Assembly: GCA_907164885.2 (NCBI GenBank)
Contig: OU015490.1
Span: forward strand, 218,578,391 to 218,642,390
Source: Dolomedes plantarius
Lineage: Eukaryota; Arthropoda; Arachnida; Araneae; Dolomedidae
Reading direction: 5' to 3'
DNA length: 64,000 bases
The number at the start of each line of letters is the position of its first letter. Within the stretch, counting starts at the first letter, position 1. The position numbers were made by a program, and so were the translations under genes. A model generated the notes under the pieces. It had not been told where the DNA came from and did not search any database. It was given only the letters and a program-made list of their open reading frames with translations. Positions 6,584 to 16,685 of this stretch are shown here, piece by piece.

Positions 6584-9500
6584 ATGGAAGATTTGCAATC
6601 AAAAACCGTCCGGCAGTTGCAAGACTACTGTCGGGAACATAATATTCGAGGATACTCGAAACTTAGAAAGGTGGAACTGATCGACCTCATTCAATATCAT
6701 AACGGCCTTTCCACTTTTCCTTTCCACAATGACTTGTTTAGCAAGCCAAAGAAGAACAGAGTGCGTAAGATCAGGTGTTGCGGTAAGTTATTTAAGGGAT
6801 CAAGCATGAATAAGCACCTACAATCTAAAGGGCACCTAAACTATAAACCAAAGAAGGCAACCGCTCTCCCAGAGTGTGGAAGAGTGGAGCATCGACTACA
6901 TCACATGACTCTCCCCCAACTACGGGAATTTTGTCGAACGCATGGCATTAGAGGCTATTCCATGTTAGGAAGGAGGGCAGACATCATAGCATACATAGAA
7001 AGCGTATTGTTCAACCGTCATTTCGGGTTTGATGCAGACCTGTTTTTAGATACGCGAGAGAGAAGGCTCTACACCCTCCACAAAGTTAATACAGCCTTTG
7101 AATCTCGCTTGAAGACGTACGACATCCAAAATGAACACAACCTGATGCTTCCCAAAGACTTTTTGAACGATGTGGCATCACTAGTCCGGGGACTCATCAC
7201 TAAACACATAAAGAGGCTGCATGGTTTGAAGGTTAATTTCGAATTCCTCTGTGACTATCAAAAGGGTAAAGACGATGCTATTATAGAAATGGAGAAAAAC
7301 TTCAAAACAGAAAACGCAGTCATCTTAGAATCAACTGATTTGGTAGCTTATTACAGATCGGTTATCCAAAAATTATTGACAGAAATGGAGGAGTTTGTTG
7401 CAAAAGGTTCGGGATGGACGCTTGTTAGAATTAAAAGCCTTGAGGTGAGGATCAATAAATACAACCCGCTGAGAGGGGCATCCTACATTGATCTGCCGAA
7501 AAAGATTAAAGCCAAAAAGGCAGTCATAAACGTACAAAATGAGGATAATAAGTGTTTCATGTGGGCAATACTCTCTGCGCTGCATCCAGTGGAAAAAGAT
7601 GCCCAAAGAGTCACCAAATATAAACCGTATGAGAATGAGCTAAAGTTTGAAGGCATTGAGTTTCCAGTGAAGATGGAAGATAGAGTATTTAACAGGTTCG
7701 AAAAGTTGAATAACATATCGGTGAACATATATTCATACGAAGGTAATGACATTTACCCATTGAGAATCACTAAAAATAAGGAAGACAAACACGTCAATTT
7801 GCTGTACATAAAGAATAAGGAAGGAAACAGTCATTACTGTTGGATAAAAGACCTCTCCAAATTGATAAGCGGACAAGTGACTAAACACAACGGAAAGGTA
7901 TTCACCTGTGAGAGATGCCTGCTGTATTATTACTCCGAAGAGGACCTCCAAGCTCATGAAACGGATTGTAGGAAGAATACGCCAGTAAAGATTGTAATGC
8001 CCAAGGAGGACGAATCTCTGCGGTTCAAAAACTACCAAAGGTCTTTACGATTACCCTTTGTGATGTATGGAGACTTCGAGTGCTTGACAAACAAGATAAA
8101 CACCTGCCGCCCTACAAAAGACAGCTCATTCTTACATAAATATCAAAAGCATGAACCTATGAGCTTCACTGTCTACATCAAATATAAACACGCAGACTAT
8201 AAGGCACCAATCACATACAGAGGACCCAATGCCACCAAGCTGTTCTTTGATACAGTGAAGACTGAGGCGCTAGCGATAAAGAACATTTATGATAAGAAGC
8301 AACCCATCAAAATGACCACCGAGGATGAAGAGCATTTCCAAAGGACCCATGTTTGCCATATCTGTGACGGAGATATCAGGAAGAAACCTTCACCCTATTC
8401 ACCCAAGGATGAGCCAGACTTCCGAAAAGTCAGAGATCATGACCATCTTCTCGATCCGGCGAAATGTGAATCGAACTACAGAGGACCTGCTCACAACCTT
8501 TGCAACCTAAAGTACCAAGAGCCTTCGTTCATTCCGGTGTTTATCCACAACCTATCTGGCTACGACGCCCATCTCTTCATAAAGGAGCTCGGTGGGGAGA
8601 AAGGAGACATTGATGTCATTCCGAACAACGAGGAGAGGTACATTTCATTCAGTAAGGAGGTCGGGGCAAAAACTGTAGAAGTAGGCGATGGGAAGAAAGC
8701 AAAGGTACCTGGTATAAAGTTGAGGTTTGTCGACTCGTTCAAGTTCATGGCCGCTAGCGTCGACAGTCTTGCGAAGAACGTAAAGGAGTTCCGGGAGACA
8801 GCCAAGTACTTCCCCAAGGACAAACTGGACCTCGTCACCCGAAAAGGCGTCTATCCATACGATTATATGGACTCGTGGGACAAATGCGAAGAAACCAAGC
8901 TACCCCCACAAGAAGACTTTTACAACCAATTGAATGAGTCACACATAAAGGATGAGGACTACGAGCACGCTAAAACGGTATGGAATGCATTCAACATTAA
9001 GACATTGGGTGAATATTCCGATTTGTATGTGAAGACTGATGTACTCATCCTAGCCGACATCATGGAACACTTTAGAGATGTCTGTCTAAAGACCTATAAG
9101 TTGGATCCTGCATGGTACTTCACTGCACCCGGACTCTCGTGGGACGCCATGCTCAAAACCACGGAGGTCGAGCTAGAGCTATTGACAGACTATGACATGA
9201 TACTCATGCTAGAAAAGGGGACCAGAGGAGGCATCTCTCAGTGCTGTAACCGATATGGGAGGGCGAACAACAAGTACATGAGGGACTATGACGAGAACAA
9301 GAAGTCTAACTACCTGATGTACCTTGACGCCAACAACCTTTACGGATGGGCCATGAGTCAATACCTACCGCATGGTGGTTTCAAGTGGAGCACTGTGTCA
9401 GATGTGACCCAAGTAGCGGATGACTCAGACAAAGGATACATCGTAGATTGCGATCTACAGTACCCGACCCATCTACACAACCTCCATTCAGACCTACCTC

Positions 9501-10528
9501 TAGCACCTGAAAGCAGGATGCCCGATGGCTCAAAACAGCCAAAACTACTGACGACCCTCTATGACAAAGAGCATTATGTGGTTCATTACAGGGTTTTGAA
9601 GCAACTGTTGCAGTTGGGGATGAAGCTCAAAAAGGTGCACAAAGTGTTGGAGTTTCAGCAGTCTCCCTGGTTGAAGAGGTACATCGACCTGAACACAGAA
9701 ATGAGGACAAAGGCAACCAATGACTTTGAGAAAGACTTCTTCAAACTTATGAACAACTCGGTCTTTGGCAAGACGATGGAAAATATCAGGAAGCGACTCG
9801 ATATTAGGCTAGTATGCGATCCCCAGAAAGCGGAGAAGCTAGTTGCTAAGCCCAATTTCAAGGGAAGGACCATTTTTGACGAAAGATTAGCCGCCGTGCA
9901 TATGAACAAGACGAAAGTGATTTTTAATAAGCCAATATACGTCGGCATGAGTATATTAGATCTATCGAAGCATCTGATGTACGACTTCCATTATAATCTT
10001 ATGAAGCCTAAATATGGGGACGATATCAAGCTATTGTACATGGACACTGACAGTTACATCTACGACATACAGACCGAGGACTTTTATGAAGATATGAAAG
10101 GAATGATTGATTATTTCGACACCTCCGATTATCAGGAAAATAATAGATATGGAATGCCTAGAGTAAATAAAAAGGTCTTGGGGAAGATGAAGGATGAAAA
10201 TTCTGGAAAAATCTTGGAGGAGTTCGTTGGCTTAAGATCTAAGATGTATGCCTGTAAGACTGAAACAGACTTGGTGAAAAAATCCAAAGGAGTAAAGAAA
10301 TGTGTCGTGAAAAACAGGATAACCTTTGAGGACTACAAGAACTGCCTATTCAAGCAAGAAGTACAGCACAGAACCATGAATCTCATCAGGAGCACAAAGC
10401 ATGAGATTCATTCCATACAAGTCAATAAGATTGCCCTATCAGGAAAAGATGACAAGCGTCATATATTGGAAGATGGTATCCATACTTTGGCTCATGGACA
10501 TTATGCGATGAGGCAGATTGTCGCTTAG
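6584..10528 (+). CDS. Protein-primed family B DNA polymerase (pPolB)
   Basis: The start is ATG 6584, after TATATATAAAG; the frame is open upstream. The 1,314-residue product replicates the element by protein priming. Exonuclease motifs are YGDFEC (D497), NLSGYDAH (D661) and YVKTDVLILAD (D819/D825). Polymerase motif A is YLDANNLYG (D915), B is KLMNNSVFGK (K1054) and C is YMDTDS (D1154/D1156), with KMY downstream as the KxY element. Before the exonuclease lie two similar SAP-like helical units (residues about 3-40 and 106-140) flanking a C2H2-like finger. These are followed by a Cys/His module (C324, H417) and a C2H2 finger (CERC...HETDC, about 443). All polymerase motifs are intact, so it is likely functional. 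Confidence 0.96.
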   Translation: MEDLQSKTVRQLQDYCREHNIRGYSKLRKVELIDLIQYHNGLSTFPFHNDLFSKPKKNRVRKIRCCGKLFKGSSMNKHLQSKGHLNYKPKKATALPECGRVEHRLHHMTLPQLREFCRTHGIRGYSMLGRRADIIAYIESVLFNRHFGFDADLFLDTRERRLYTLHKVNTAFESRLKTYDIQNEHNLMLPKDFLNDVASLVRGLITKHIKRLHGLKVNFEFLCDYQKGKDDAIIEMEKNFKTENAVILESTDLVAYYRSVIQKLLTEMEEFVAKGSGWTLVRIKSLEVRINKYNPLRGASYIDLPKKIKAKKAVINVQNEDNKCFMWAILSALHPVEKDAQRVTKYKPYENELKFEGIEFPVKMEDRVFNRFEKLNNISVNIYSYEGNDIYPLRITKNKEDKHVNLLYIKNKEGNSHYCWIKDLSKLISGQVTKHNGKVFTCERCLLYYYSEEDLQAHETDCRKNTPVKIVMPKEDESLRFKNYQRSLRLPFVMYGDFECLTNKINTCRPTKDSSFLHKYQKHEPMSFTVYIKYKHADYKAPITYRGPNATKLFFDTVKTEALAIKNIYDKKQPIKMTTEDEEHFQRTHVCHICDGDIRKKPSPYSPKDEPDFRKVRDHDHLLDPAKCESNYRGPAHNLCNLKYQEPSFIPVFIHNLSGYDAHLFIKELGGEKGDIDVIPNNEERYISFSKEVGAKTVEVGDGKKAKVPGIKLRFVDSFKFMAASVDSLAKNVKEFRETAKYFPKDKLDLVTRKGVYPYDYMDSWDKCEETKLPPQEDFYNQLNESHIKDEDYEHAKTVWNAFNIKTLGEYSDLYVKTDVLILADIMEHFRDVCLKTYKLDPAWYFTAPGLSWDAMLKTTEVELELLTDYDMILMLEKGTRGGISQCCNRYGRANNKYMRDYDENKKSNYLMYLDANNLYGWAMSQYLPHGGFKWSTVSDVTQVADDSDKGYIVDCDLQYPTHLHNLHSDLPLAPESRMPDGSKQPKLLTTLYDKEHYVVHYRVLKQLLQLGMKLKKVHKVLEFQQSPWLKRYIDLNTEMRTKATNDFEKDFFKLMNNSVFGKTMENIRKRLDIRLVCDPQKAEKLVAKPNFKGRTIFDERLAAVHMNKTKVIFNKPIYVGMSILDLSKHLMYDFHYNLMKPKYGDDIKLLYMDTDSYIYDIQTEDFYEDMKGMIDYFDTSDYQENNRYGMPRVNKKVLGKMKDENSGKILEEFVGLRSKMYACKTETDLVKKSKGVKKCVVKNRITFEDYKNCLFKQEVQHRTMNLIRSTKHEIHSIQVNKIALSGKDDKRHILEDGIHTLAHGHYAMRQIVA

Positions 10529-10544
10529 AGCTCTAATAGACAAA

Positions 10545-10568
10545 TTTTAAAAGCAAACGCTTTTAAAA
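10545..10568. terminator. Hairpin between convergent polymerase and small OB-like genes
   Basis: TTTTAAAAGC (10545-10554), loop AAAC, GCTTTTAAAA (10559-10568) form a perfect 10-bp stem in the 62-bp gap between two convergent genes. This is the same arrangement as at 5,967, suggesting a bidirectional 3'-end signal. Confidence 0.4.
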
Positions 10569-10590
10569 CTTAAGGTGGACGGCGATCATC

Positions 10591-10911
10591 TCATAGAGCA
10601 TCGTTGGTAGGAGAAAACTCTACTTGGTGTGCGGGGTGGGCTTTTCCAGTATCCTTCTTACCTCGATAGATTAAATGGCACTTTCTCATAAAGCTTAGAT
10701 ACTCATCAGTCATAACTTTATTGAATCGGTCCGGGAGGAAAACTGAACCTGTTCCCTCCAAACTTACCACAGCCTTTTCACCATACCGTGTCTTTATCAT
10801 TTTCGCATCGGATATCAGGTACTTTTTATCAATTTCTAAAGCATCCAGCTTTAGGTAGTTTGATTGTAAGTTACCTACTGAGTTTAGACTTTCGAGAATA
10901 TGACTTTCCAT
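10591..10911 (-). CDS. Small Polinton protein, putative OB-fold/ssDNA-binding
   Basis: A complete 106-codon frame convergent with the polymerase. The centre alternates beta-like segments: LEIDKKYLISDAKMIKTRYG, then KAVVSLEG, then SVFLPDRFNKVMTDEYL and CHLIYRGKK. That order (KKY-x-I-x-DAK-x-x-KTRYG, VFLPDRF) recurs in small Maverick-associated proteins and would suit an OB fold that binds single-stranded DNA during protein-primed replication. The function is inferred from pattern and location beside the polymerase, without a catalytic motif. It is the last gene before the terminal repeats. Confidence 0.45.
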   Translation of the reverse strand: MESHILESLNSVGNLQSNYLKLDALEIDKKYLISDAKMIKTRYGEKAVVSLEGTGSVFLPDRFNKVMTDEYLSFMRKCHLIYRGKKDTGKAHPAHQVEFSPTNDAL

Positions 10912-10984
10912 GGTTTTATTTCTATACTAAATGTATTTCTTTAAGTGCTTAAAATGTCGGAGAGGTAAAGTTTTCAACGCAGCA

Positions 10985-11560
10985 AAGAAGGTGCGTTGCT
11001 ATAAAAACTTTGGACCGTTGTTTTCTAAAAGGGGGTGCTCGCCGAAGGGGGTACCCTTGCGGCTCAGCGACTTTTTGCTTGGGTTCGGTTTTAGTGGTGG
11101 GCGGAGTTTTTATGGGGTGGAAACAATTATGGCATTTTTTATACCATTGAATTCTAAAAGGGGGTTCGATTTGAATGGTTGGTTGAGAGCTATTACTTTC
11201 TAAAAGGGGGTGAGATTTTTATGGGGAGGCTTTCACCATCATTTAAAATAATTTATATGGATAAAATAGAGCCATCACTTTCTAAAAGTGGGTACGGTTT
11301 TAGTGGGTGGTTTGAGAGCCATTATTTTTAAAAGTGGGTGGAAATTTAATGGTTGGTTTTCGCACCATTGTTTTTAAAAGTGGGTGGAAATTTTAATGGT
11401 GGGGTTGAGAGCCATTGTTTTAAAAAGTGGGTGGAGTTTTTATGGGGGTTTTCACTCCATTGTTTTTAAAAGTGGGTGGAGATTTTATGGGACGAAATAG
11501 AGCCATTACTTTTCTAAAAGTGGGTTCGGTTTTTATGGGGGTGTTTGTGGGTCTGCGCCA
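10985..11560. repeat. Subterminal tandem repeats (about 46-bp units) of the Maverick
   Basis: At least seven degenerate units recur between 11,151 and 11,560. Each has a CTAAAAGTGGGTGGA-like core, then a T-rich stretch with TTTATGGGG, then GAGAGCCATT. Spacing is about 46 bp, with looser copies from 11,017. The GGG runs all lie on the + strand. Such arrays are common inside Polinton TIRs. The matching left copy is outside the window. Confidence 0.7.
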
Positions 11561-11582
11561 GCTCTCTCATGTGCACACTACT

Positions 11583-11588
11583 AGTGTG
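11583..11588. repeat. Inferred 6-bp target duplication (AGTGTG) at Maverick right end
   Basis: The element's last bases (CACACTACT, ending 11,582) are followed by AGTGTGTTTTAAACGC. The uninterrupted paralogue at 41,698-41,703 reads GGTGT-AGTGTG-TTTTAAACGC. This fixes the junction and gives a 6-bp duplication, the normal Polinton length. The left copy cannot be seen. Confidence 0.55.
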
Positions 11589-11800
11589 TTTTAAACGCCC
11601 ATAAATTTCTTTGGTGGACGAAATTTATAAACCGAATCCTGTTGCAAGGTGCAGAAAAGTTAAAGCTATCTGAAAATAACAATTTTATTTGATTATCAGC
11701 ATTTATGTAGTTGTAAATAGTAGACACATTTTCTCCATAAGTTAACATTGAGGTGAGCGAATCCAATACGGGTTAGTACACAGCAGTGTTAAAAAAGAAA
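11583..11800. repeat. Dispersed repeat 'Rep-A', right remnant beyond the Maverick
   Basis: Closely matches 41,698-41,915: TTTTAAACGC, GGACGAAAT, AATCCTGTTGCA, GGTGCAGAAAAGTT, TTAACATTGAGGTGAGCGAAT. Its upstream part would lie to the left of the Maverick, outside the window. The family is unclassified; other copies are at 24.4, 28.0 and 40.5-41.9 kb. Confidence 0.7.
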
Positions 11801-11984
11801 AAATTGAGCAATCACAAATATTTAGATCATTTGCTTGCATTGCCAACATGGTGGGGTGGGTGGAGTCATAAGTTTCCGCTGCGTGGAACGGGTTCGAACC
11901 CCTTTCAAAATTTGGAAGTTTTGTGCTGCTCCCTTATGAGGAGCAACGCTGAATCACATATAGAGAACTCCCATAATAAAGTAG

Positions 11985-12250
11985 CCTCTAAAGGGCCGCG
12001 ATTGGCAAAGGTGTCGAGCCAATGATCTGGGGGTTGCGGGTTCGATGCCGGTCGTTAACAAAATCCACCGCCGTGTTCACTAATGGTGGCCGGTGCACGT
12101 AAAATCTGTCATGGCTGCAATGTCCTCCAAGTTCTCAAATGCACCTCTGGAGGTGCGGGGTCAAGTGTTCCGGTCTCATCACTTGACTCGGTTCTAAATT
12201 AAGGGACCAACTTGTAGGGGTTAGTGCTGGCCACCTATACAGTGCCCCCT
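11985..12250 (+). repeat. tRNA-derived SINE-like unit
   Basis: A tRNA-like head (GATTGGCAAAGGTGTCGAGCC, then GGGGTTGCGGGTTCGATGCC as B box) is followed by a tail with paired GCACCTCTGGAGGTGC and other short hairpins. A further B-box-like GGTTCGAACCC lies at about 11,891. No intact tRNA cloverleaf is present, so this is not a tRNA gene. Confidence 0.5.
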
Positions 12251-12429
12251 TAAATGAATGGCCAGCAGTCTAGCTCTTTACTGAGACAAGTGGCGTCATA
12301 GCCAATCTTCCGGGCATTTGTAATAAATATATAAGTATCCACTAAAACTAAAACCCAAGGTGTATAGGGGCAAATGTAACTAGGATAAATGTCTGTAGCA
12401 TTAAAAAAAATGTTTATTCAGTTATCAAT

Positions 12430-12560
12430 GAGCATAAGCTTGTCAGTGGGTGGGGGAAGGTGCGAGTTCTCCAGATGTCGCCCCTGGGGTGCTCGATCAA
12501 AATTAATGTGGCACCAACGGAACAATTCGGACTCACCAGATATGGGGCTCCCAGATAAAA
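12430..12560 (+). repeat. SINE family A, body fragment
   Basis: GGTGCGAGTTCTCCAGATGTCGC, CCCTGGGG and CAAAATTAATGTGGCACC match the body of the fuller copies at 17.3 and 55.2 kb. The tRNA-like head is missing here. Confidence 0.5.
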
Positions 12561-12659
12561 AGAAGTCAACAATTTCCGTTGATCTATGCGAATGTCTTAG
12601 GACAAGTGCGTCCGCATTAACATCCCCCCACCACCCAAAGAAGAAAAAAGAATGTTAAG

Positions 12660-14610
12660 AATGTATTTAATGTATTCATTTTACATCTCATTATCTCAAT
12701 CCATAAAATTTAAATTTTTTTGTGTTGAGACTATATAAAAAAAATTCAGTTTGAAAAAATATTAGCCTGTTGAAATTTTTCTCCAAACGTTTTGTGCTCG
12801 AAAAATCATTTACAATTTTTTTTCTAATTTTTTTTTCTAGCGCAGATTAAAACAATTACAAACTTGTACTGCTTCATTTTCAAAGCCTTCCTTTTTTTTA
12901 TGAGTCAAAAACATCCTATTACTGTCAAATTTTTAGTCTCAAAGCTACTATAGTATAAGATACACAAACAAAAAGAAAAAAAGAAAAATCTGATTTCCTG
13001 ATTAGTTTTTAAAAGGAGTTTTATGAGTTTTTTTTTTAGTCTTTAAGGATGTAATCTTCTAACAGATTATAAAAAGGAAAATCAAAGATATGAGATAATT
13101 CAGATTTCCTGTACCCAAAAAATTATGGTAATTTTGGTAACTGTTAATTTTTTGTTGGGATGAAAAACACTAGCATTAAAATCAATCGTTTTTAATTTTA
13201 ATACTTAATTAAATAAGTTTAATAGTTTATATCACTTAAGAATATATAAATTATATGTATACAAGTGAAATAAGAAATTATACATAATTAAATAAGAAAA
13301 TTGAATCCGATTTAATATCAATATAATAGGAAGAGTAATATGATTTATTAATTAAATTACTTAATTATAAGTCAAATGGTTTTATATTTCTGTGCTTGCA
13401 GTGTAAAGAGTGTCAAGTGCAATATCGTAGTTTTGAGAAAAACGGGATTGAAAAAAAAAACGGCTTTTGTGAAGTCAGTTTTTTTTAAGTTTAATTTTTA
13501 ATTTGTTTTTTTAAAGTAAATTTTTCCAATTTTATTTTTGTTGAGTAAAGAATGTTAAGTCCTTGATTGGGACATAAGCCCTTTAAACACTAACATGTTT
13601 ATGTTTTCTTTCACATATCCCAAATTTTCCCTGATGAATAAAAATATTTAGGAGTGGAATTGGACTTAGCTTTCTGTACCCTGCAGTAGCCCTTGATTTT
13701 TCAAACATACCTGGTTCAATAACTCATTTTGGCCCATTTTGAACTTAACACCCTTTGCACAAGAAACACAGATTTATTTGTACTTAATTTAATTTTTTTT
13801 TTAATTTGTAATTTTTCTTGTAATTTTACATAGTACTCATTTAGCAATACAGATTTTGCCTACATATATCTTATAATATCTGACTGTCCTTCACGTAGTC
13901 AAACAATATTTACTAATAACACTTTTATACCACAGCTGATACATCTTTATAATACTTTATTACTGTGACTTAGTCAATAATAGACACCATGTATGGCTCA
14001 CTGCAACTGGTACTGATTTTCTAATTAATCTTTCTTTTACCCTAACTTTTCTCGTATTAAAAACTGTTAGTACAACGTTTCTCAGTATAACTAGCTAATG
14101 TGTTTTGAGAGCTATAACTACTGAACGTTATGAATTCTCATTTATCAACCAAAAATAGCAACTGTCGGTACGAATGTTTTTTATGTTTTTGAAAACTTAA
14201 ATATCATTAATTTAAAAGCATAACCCAAAGCACTAAAACATAACTGCACGATTTGAATTTCTGCACTTGGCCCCAGAAGTACTGTTCCGCTGTACTTCTA
14301 ATATATTTCCCTTATGTATGTAACGAATCAGCGCCCTAAGATTTTGACGTACTGTCGTCTATTTATCACACGAGGCGTTCCATCATCTCTGAATGTGAAA
14401 AATACTTAACGCCATTTTTAGGTAGCTCTTCTTGTATAGCACTTTCTTTTCGGTTTGTAGTCCTTAAAGTTCGAAATTTTAGTCGTCTGTGTTCGTCAAG
14501 AGAAAAAAAGTGTTTGTGCTTTGTGAACTATGGACTAGTTACTTGTGTTGATTAACACAGCTGTGAACATAAAATACCATCGCTGTAAGGATTTTGTTAT
14601 ACGTGAGTGA
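12660..14610. other. AT-rich intergenic DNA, nothing recognised
   Basis: Long A and T runs and no coding pattern on either strand. No terminal repeats or tRNA-like boxes were seen. Confidence 0.5.
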
Positions 14611-14616
14611 GTATGA

Positions 14617-14680
<64 letters not shown>
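14617..14680. repeat. (AT)n(GT)n microsatellite
   Basis: An AT run of about 45 bp passes directly into a GT run of about 20 bp. Confidence 0.95.
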
Positions 14681-14880
14681 TGGTGTTGGTTGAAACTGAA
14701 ATATAACCCAAAATGTCTATCTTGAAGATCATATTTTTCAAAAAAAGATCTTAAGATCTTTCATTTACTGGCAATATTGCCAGTATTGTGTTGGTAAAGA
14801 GGAGTTATCATTAAACTTGGATACATTCATTTAAATTCGGTTTCTCTTCACGTACTAGTTTTCAGCTTCTGAAGAAAACA

Positions 14881-15140
14881 TATCTATGGTTCCAGGTATA
14901 AAGGGCTTAATTTAAAAAAAGTGATTTTTAGATATCTGTTAGCATTGATAAAAAAAAATTTAAAAAAAATTGACTTGTATAAAATGCTTAAGTCTATCAA
15001 TTTTGTATACAAAAGTACATTTCTTTGAACAAACGACTCAAGTCGAAATTATATTTCTGTGATTAGTATAAAAGCCAATAACTTGGAATAGAGAAATCAC
15101 TGTTTTTGACTTAAGCCCTTTATACCAGGCACCATAGATA
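14881..15140. mobile_element. MITE with about 30-bp terminal inverted repeats
   Basis: The left end TATCTATGGTTCCAGGTATA continues with AAGGGCTTAA. The right end is its complement, TTAAGCCCTTTATACC then AGGCACCATAGATA. The interior is AT-rich and noncoding. The superfamily is unclear. Confidence 0.6.
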
Positions 15141-15260
15141 TATTAATTAACACGCTATTCAAAATGTTCCCTTTCGTGAAGTTATGAGTTATCTAGAACT
15201 AAAATAAGTTGTGTGTGTGTTTACACAAGGGAAAGAATCTTTTGAATAGCTTGTTAATTC
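15141..15260. repeat. Short inverted-repeat element
   Basis: TTAACACGCTATTCAAAA plus TGTTCCCTTTCGTG on the left pairs imperfectly with CACAAGGGAAAGAATC plus TTTTGAATAGCTTGTTAA on the right, around a roughly 40-bp centre. It abuts the MITE at 14,881. Confidence 0.45.
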
Positions 15261-16510
15261 CCTAGAAAGAATTTTTAACTTAATTTAAATTCTTTATTTC
15301 TCTATTCATTCTTTTTATGACATTTAGGATAAATTATTCCTTGTTAGCTGAAATAGTAGAGAGATCATTTGTAGTGCCCCTGTTATAATTTGTAATGTTA
15401 AGGGGGGGGGGGAAATAGAAAGAAAATCAAAACAGGCTGAAGATCTGTAAATATTTTGTTTTGCGTTTCCTTCCCCATTGTATATAAATGTACCATTTTC
15501 TCTGTTTTACAAGCAAACCGTTTGCGCAAAATTTAACATTTCAATTACTCTTTAACTAATGATCTGATAAACTAAAACTAGCGTTTAAACTGCATGTAAA
15601 ATGTTAATCTGATTGGTTAATGGTAGTTTCTGTCCTTCATCAAAGTTAAATAAAACAATATTAAAAAAAAAAATAACAGCAATTGCATTGAAACGGGGAA
15701 AAATAAGTTTTATCTCTTTTAAAAACACTGATAAGCTGCTGATAAAGTGCCATGTTAATTAAAATTTACAAGTCCATTTCTAAAGCTATAAGGACGGCGA
15801 CATTTTTTGAGAAGAAAGAAATATCTGCGTAGGCTACGGCACTTATACGCGTGGGCATAACATGACTTTCCAATACAATCAACAGCAATTAGCAATTCGT
15901 TCAGATAAAATCAATAACATTGCAATAAGCAAGCTCCTTAGCACCGAAAGGACATTCCTTAGCACACAACTTCTGCCCACTCCGACAGTCCATCTATAAC
16001 ACAGAATTAGAAAAAAAAAGAAAAGAAAATCGATATCAATAAGATTTTCCTCCCAAAGAATGCGGCCTTGGCCTGGTTTATCCGAGCATCCGTCACCGTT
16101 TCTCCTTTTCCGCCATTTTTTTTGCTGCATCGTTTCTGGGGCGGTGGCCCACACGGAAATGTTCTGCGCCAAATCATCCGGAGAGAGAAGACGTTTTCCA
16201 GAATGTAGATCCGAGGTTTCTTTAGCCCCTCGAGCGTTGTTTACTTTCAGAAATGCATTGCTATCAGCCTTGTAAAGAAGGGTTAAATGATAGTCTGCGG
16301 ATTTTCTCTTTCACAAACGCGGCCCTGCGATGATGGTTATTGCGTCAATCAAGCTGGTGCTGAAACAAATGGCATTCTCCTGGCAATAATGATAGGCCAG
16401 AGTGGCAGAAAATTTGGAGGCTTTTCGAGAAGACTTGTTTTGGAAGAGAAAGAAAATCTCTGTATGGGCAACACTCGCAAGGGGATTATATAGATTCCTC
16501 CAATAATAAT
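15261..16510. other. Noncoding stretch, GC-richer from about 15,840
   Basis: No recognised gene. The part from 15,840 to 16,290 is less AT-rich than its surroundings and has modest open frames on both strands. Their predicted products show no recognisable domain, so I do not call a gene. Confidence 0.4.
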
Positions 16511-16511
16511 G

Positions 16512-16680
16512 TGCCGGACGTTGGCCGATTGACTAGGGTGGTGGCGTTCGAGAATCTGTGGGTTCAAGTCCCACTCTTGGACGTTTGTAGCCGTTCGGAA
16601 TCGGCAGTAGGTCCTGCTCTAATTAGTCCTTGCGTAGCAAAAATTGACCGTAGGGTTCCAAACCAAATCAATAATAACGT
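16512..16680 (+). repeat. SINE family B copy
   Basis: tRNA-like A box (TTGGCCGATTGACTAGGG) and B box (GGGTTCAAGTCCC) are followed by TTTGTAGCCGTTCGGAATCG and TCTAATTAGTCCT. This tail is shared with copies at 20.96 kb (+) and 44.3, 45.9 and 48.5 kb (-). Confidence 0.7.
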
Positions 16681-16685
16681 TACGT

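Larger units (their letters stand above)
1..11582. mobile_element. Maverick/Polinton (polintovirus-like) element, right part
   Basis: The block holds the diagnostic Polinton set: protein-primed PolB, retrovirus-like integrase with chromodomain, FtsK/HerA packaging ATPase, adenain-like protease and jelly-roll capsid candidates. Genes are tightly packed, on both strands, and visibly less AT-rich than the flanks. All complete frames are open with catalytic motifs in place. The left end, including the left TIR and most of the major capsid gene, lies outside the window. The right end is placed at 11,582 by comparison with an uninterrupted copy of the same host repeat at 41.7 kb. It could be a fixed transposon or a recently integrated virus; the sequence does not separate these. 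Confidence 0.96.

Noticed and set aside
14535..14741. Frames across AT/GT microsatellites (also at 19.1, 25.4 and 49.3 kb)
   Set aside because: The Tyr-Ile and Thr-His repeats are translations of dinucleotide arrays.
15879..16172. 97-codon minus-strand frame in a GC-richer stretch
   Set aside because: Composition is uneven, with a Phe run and no domain; no start context or neighbouring exon supports it.
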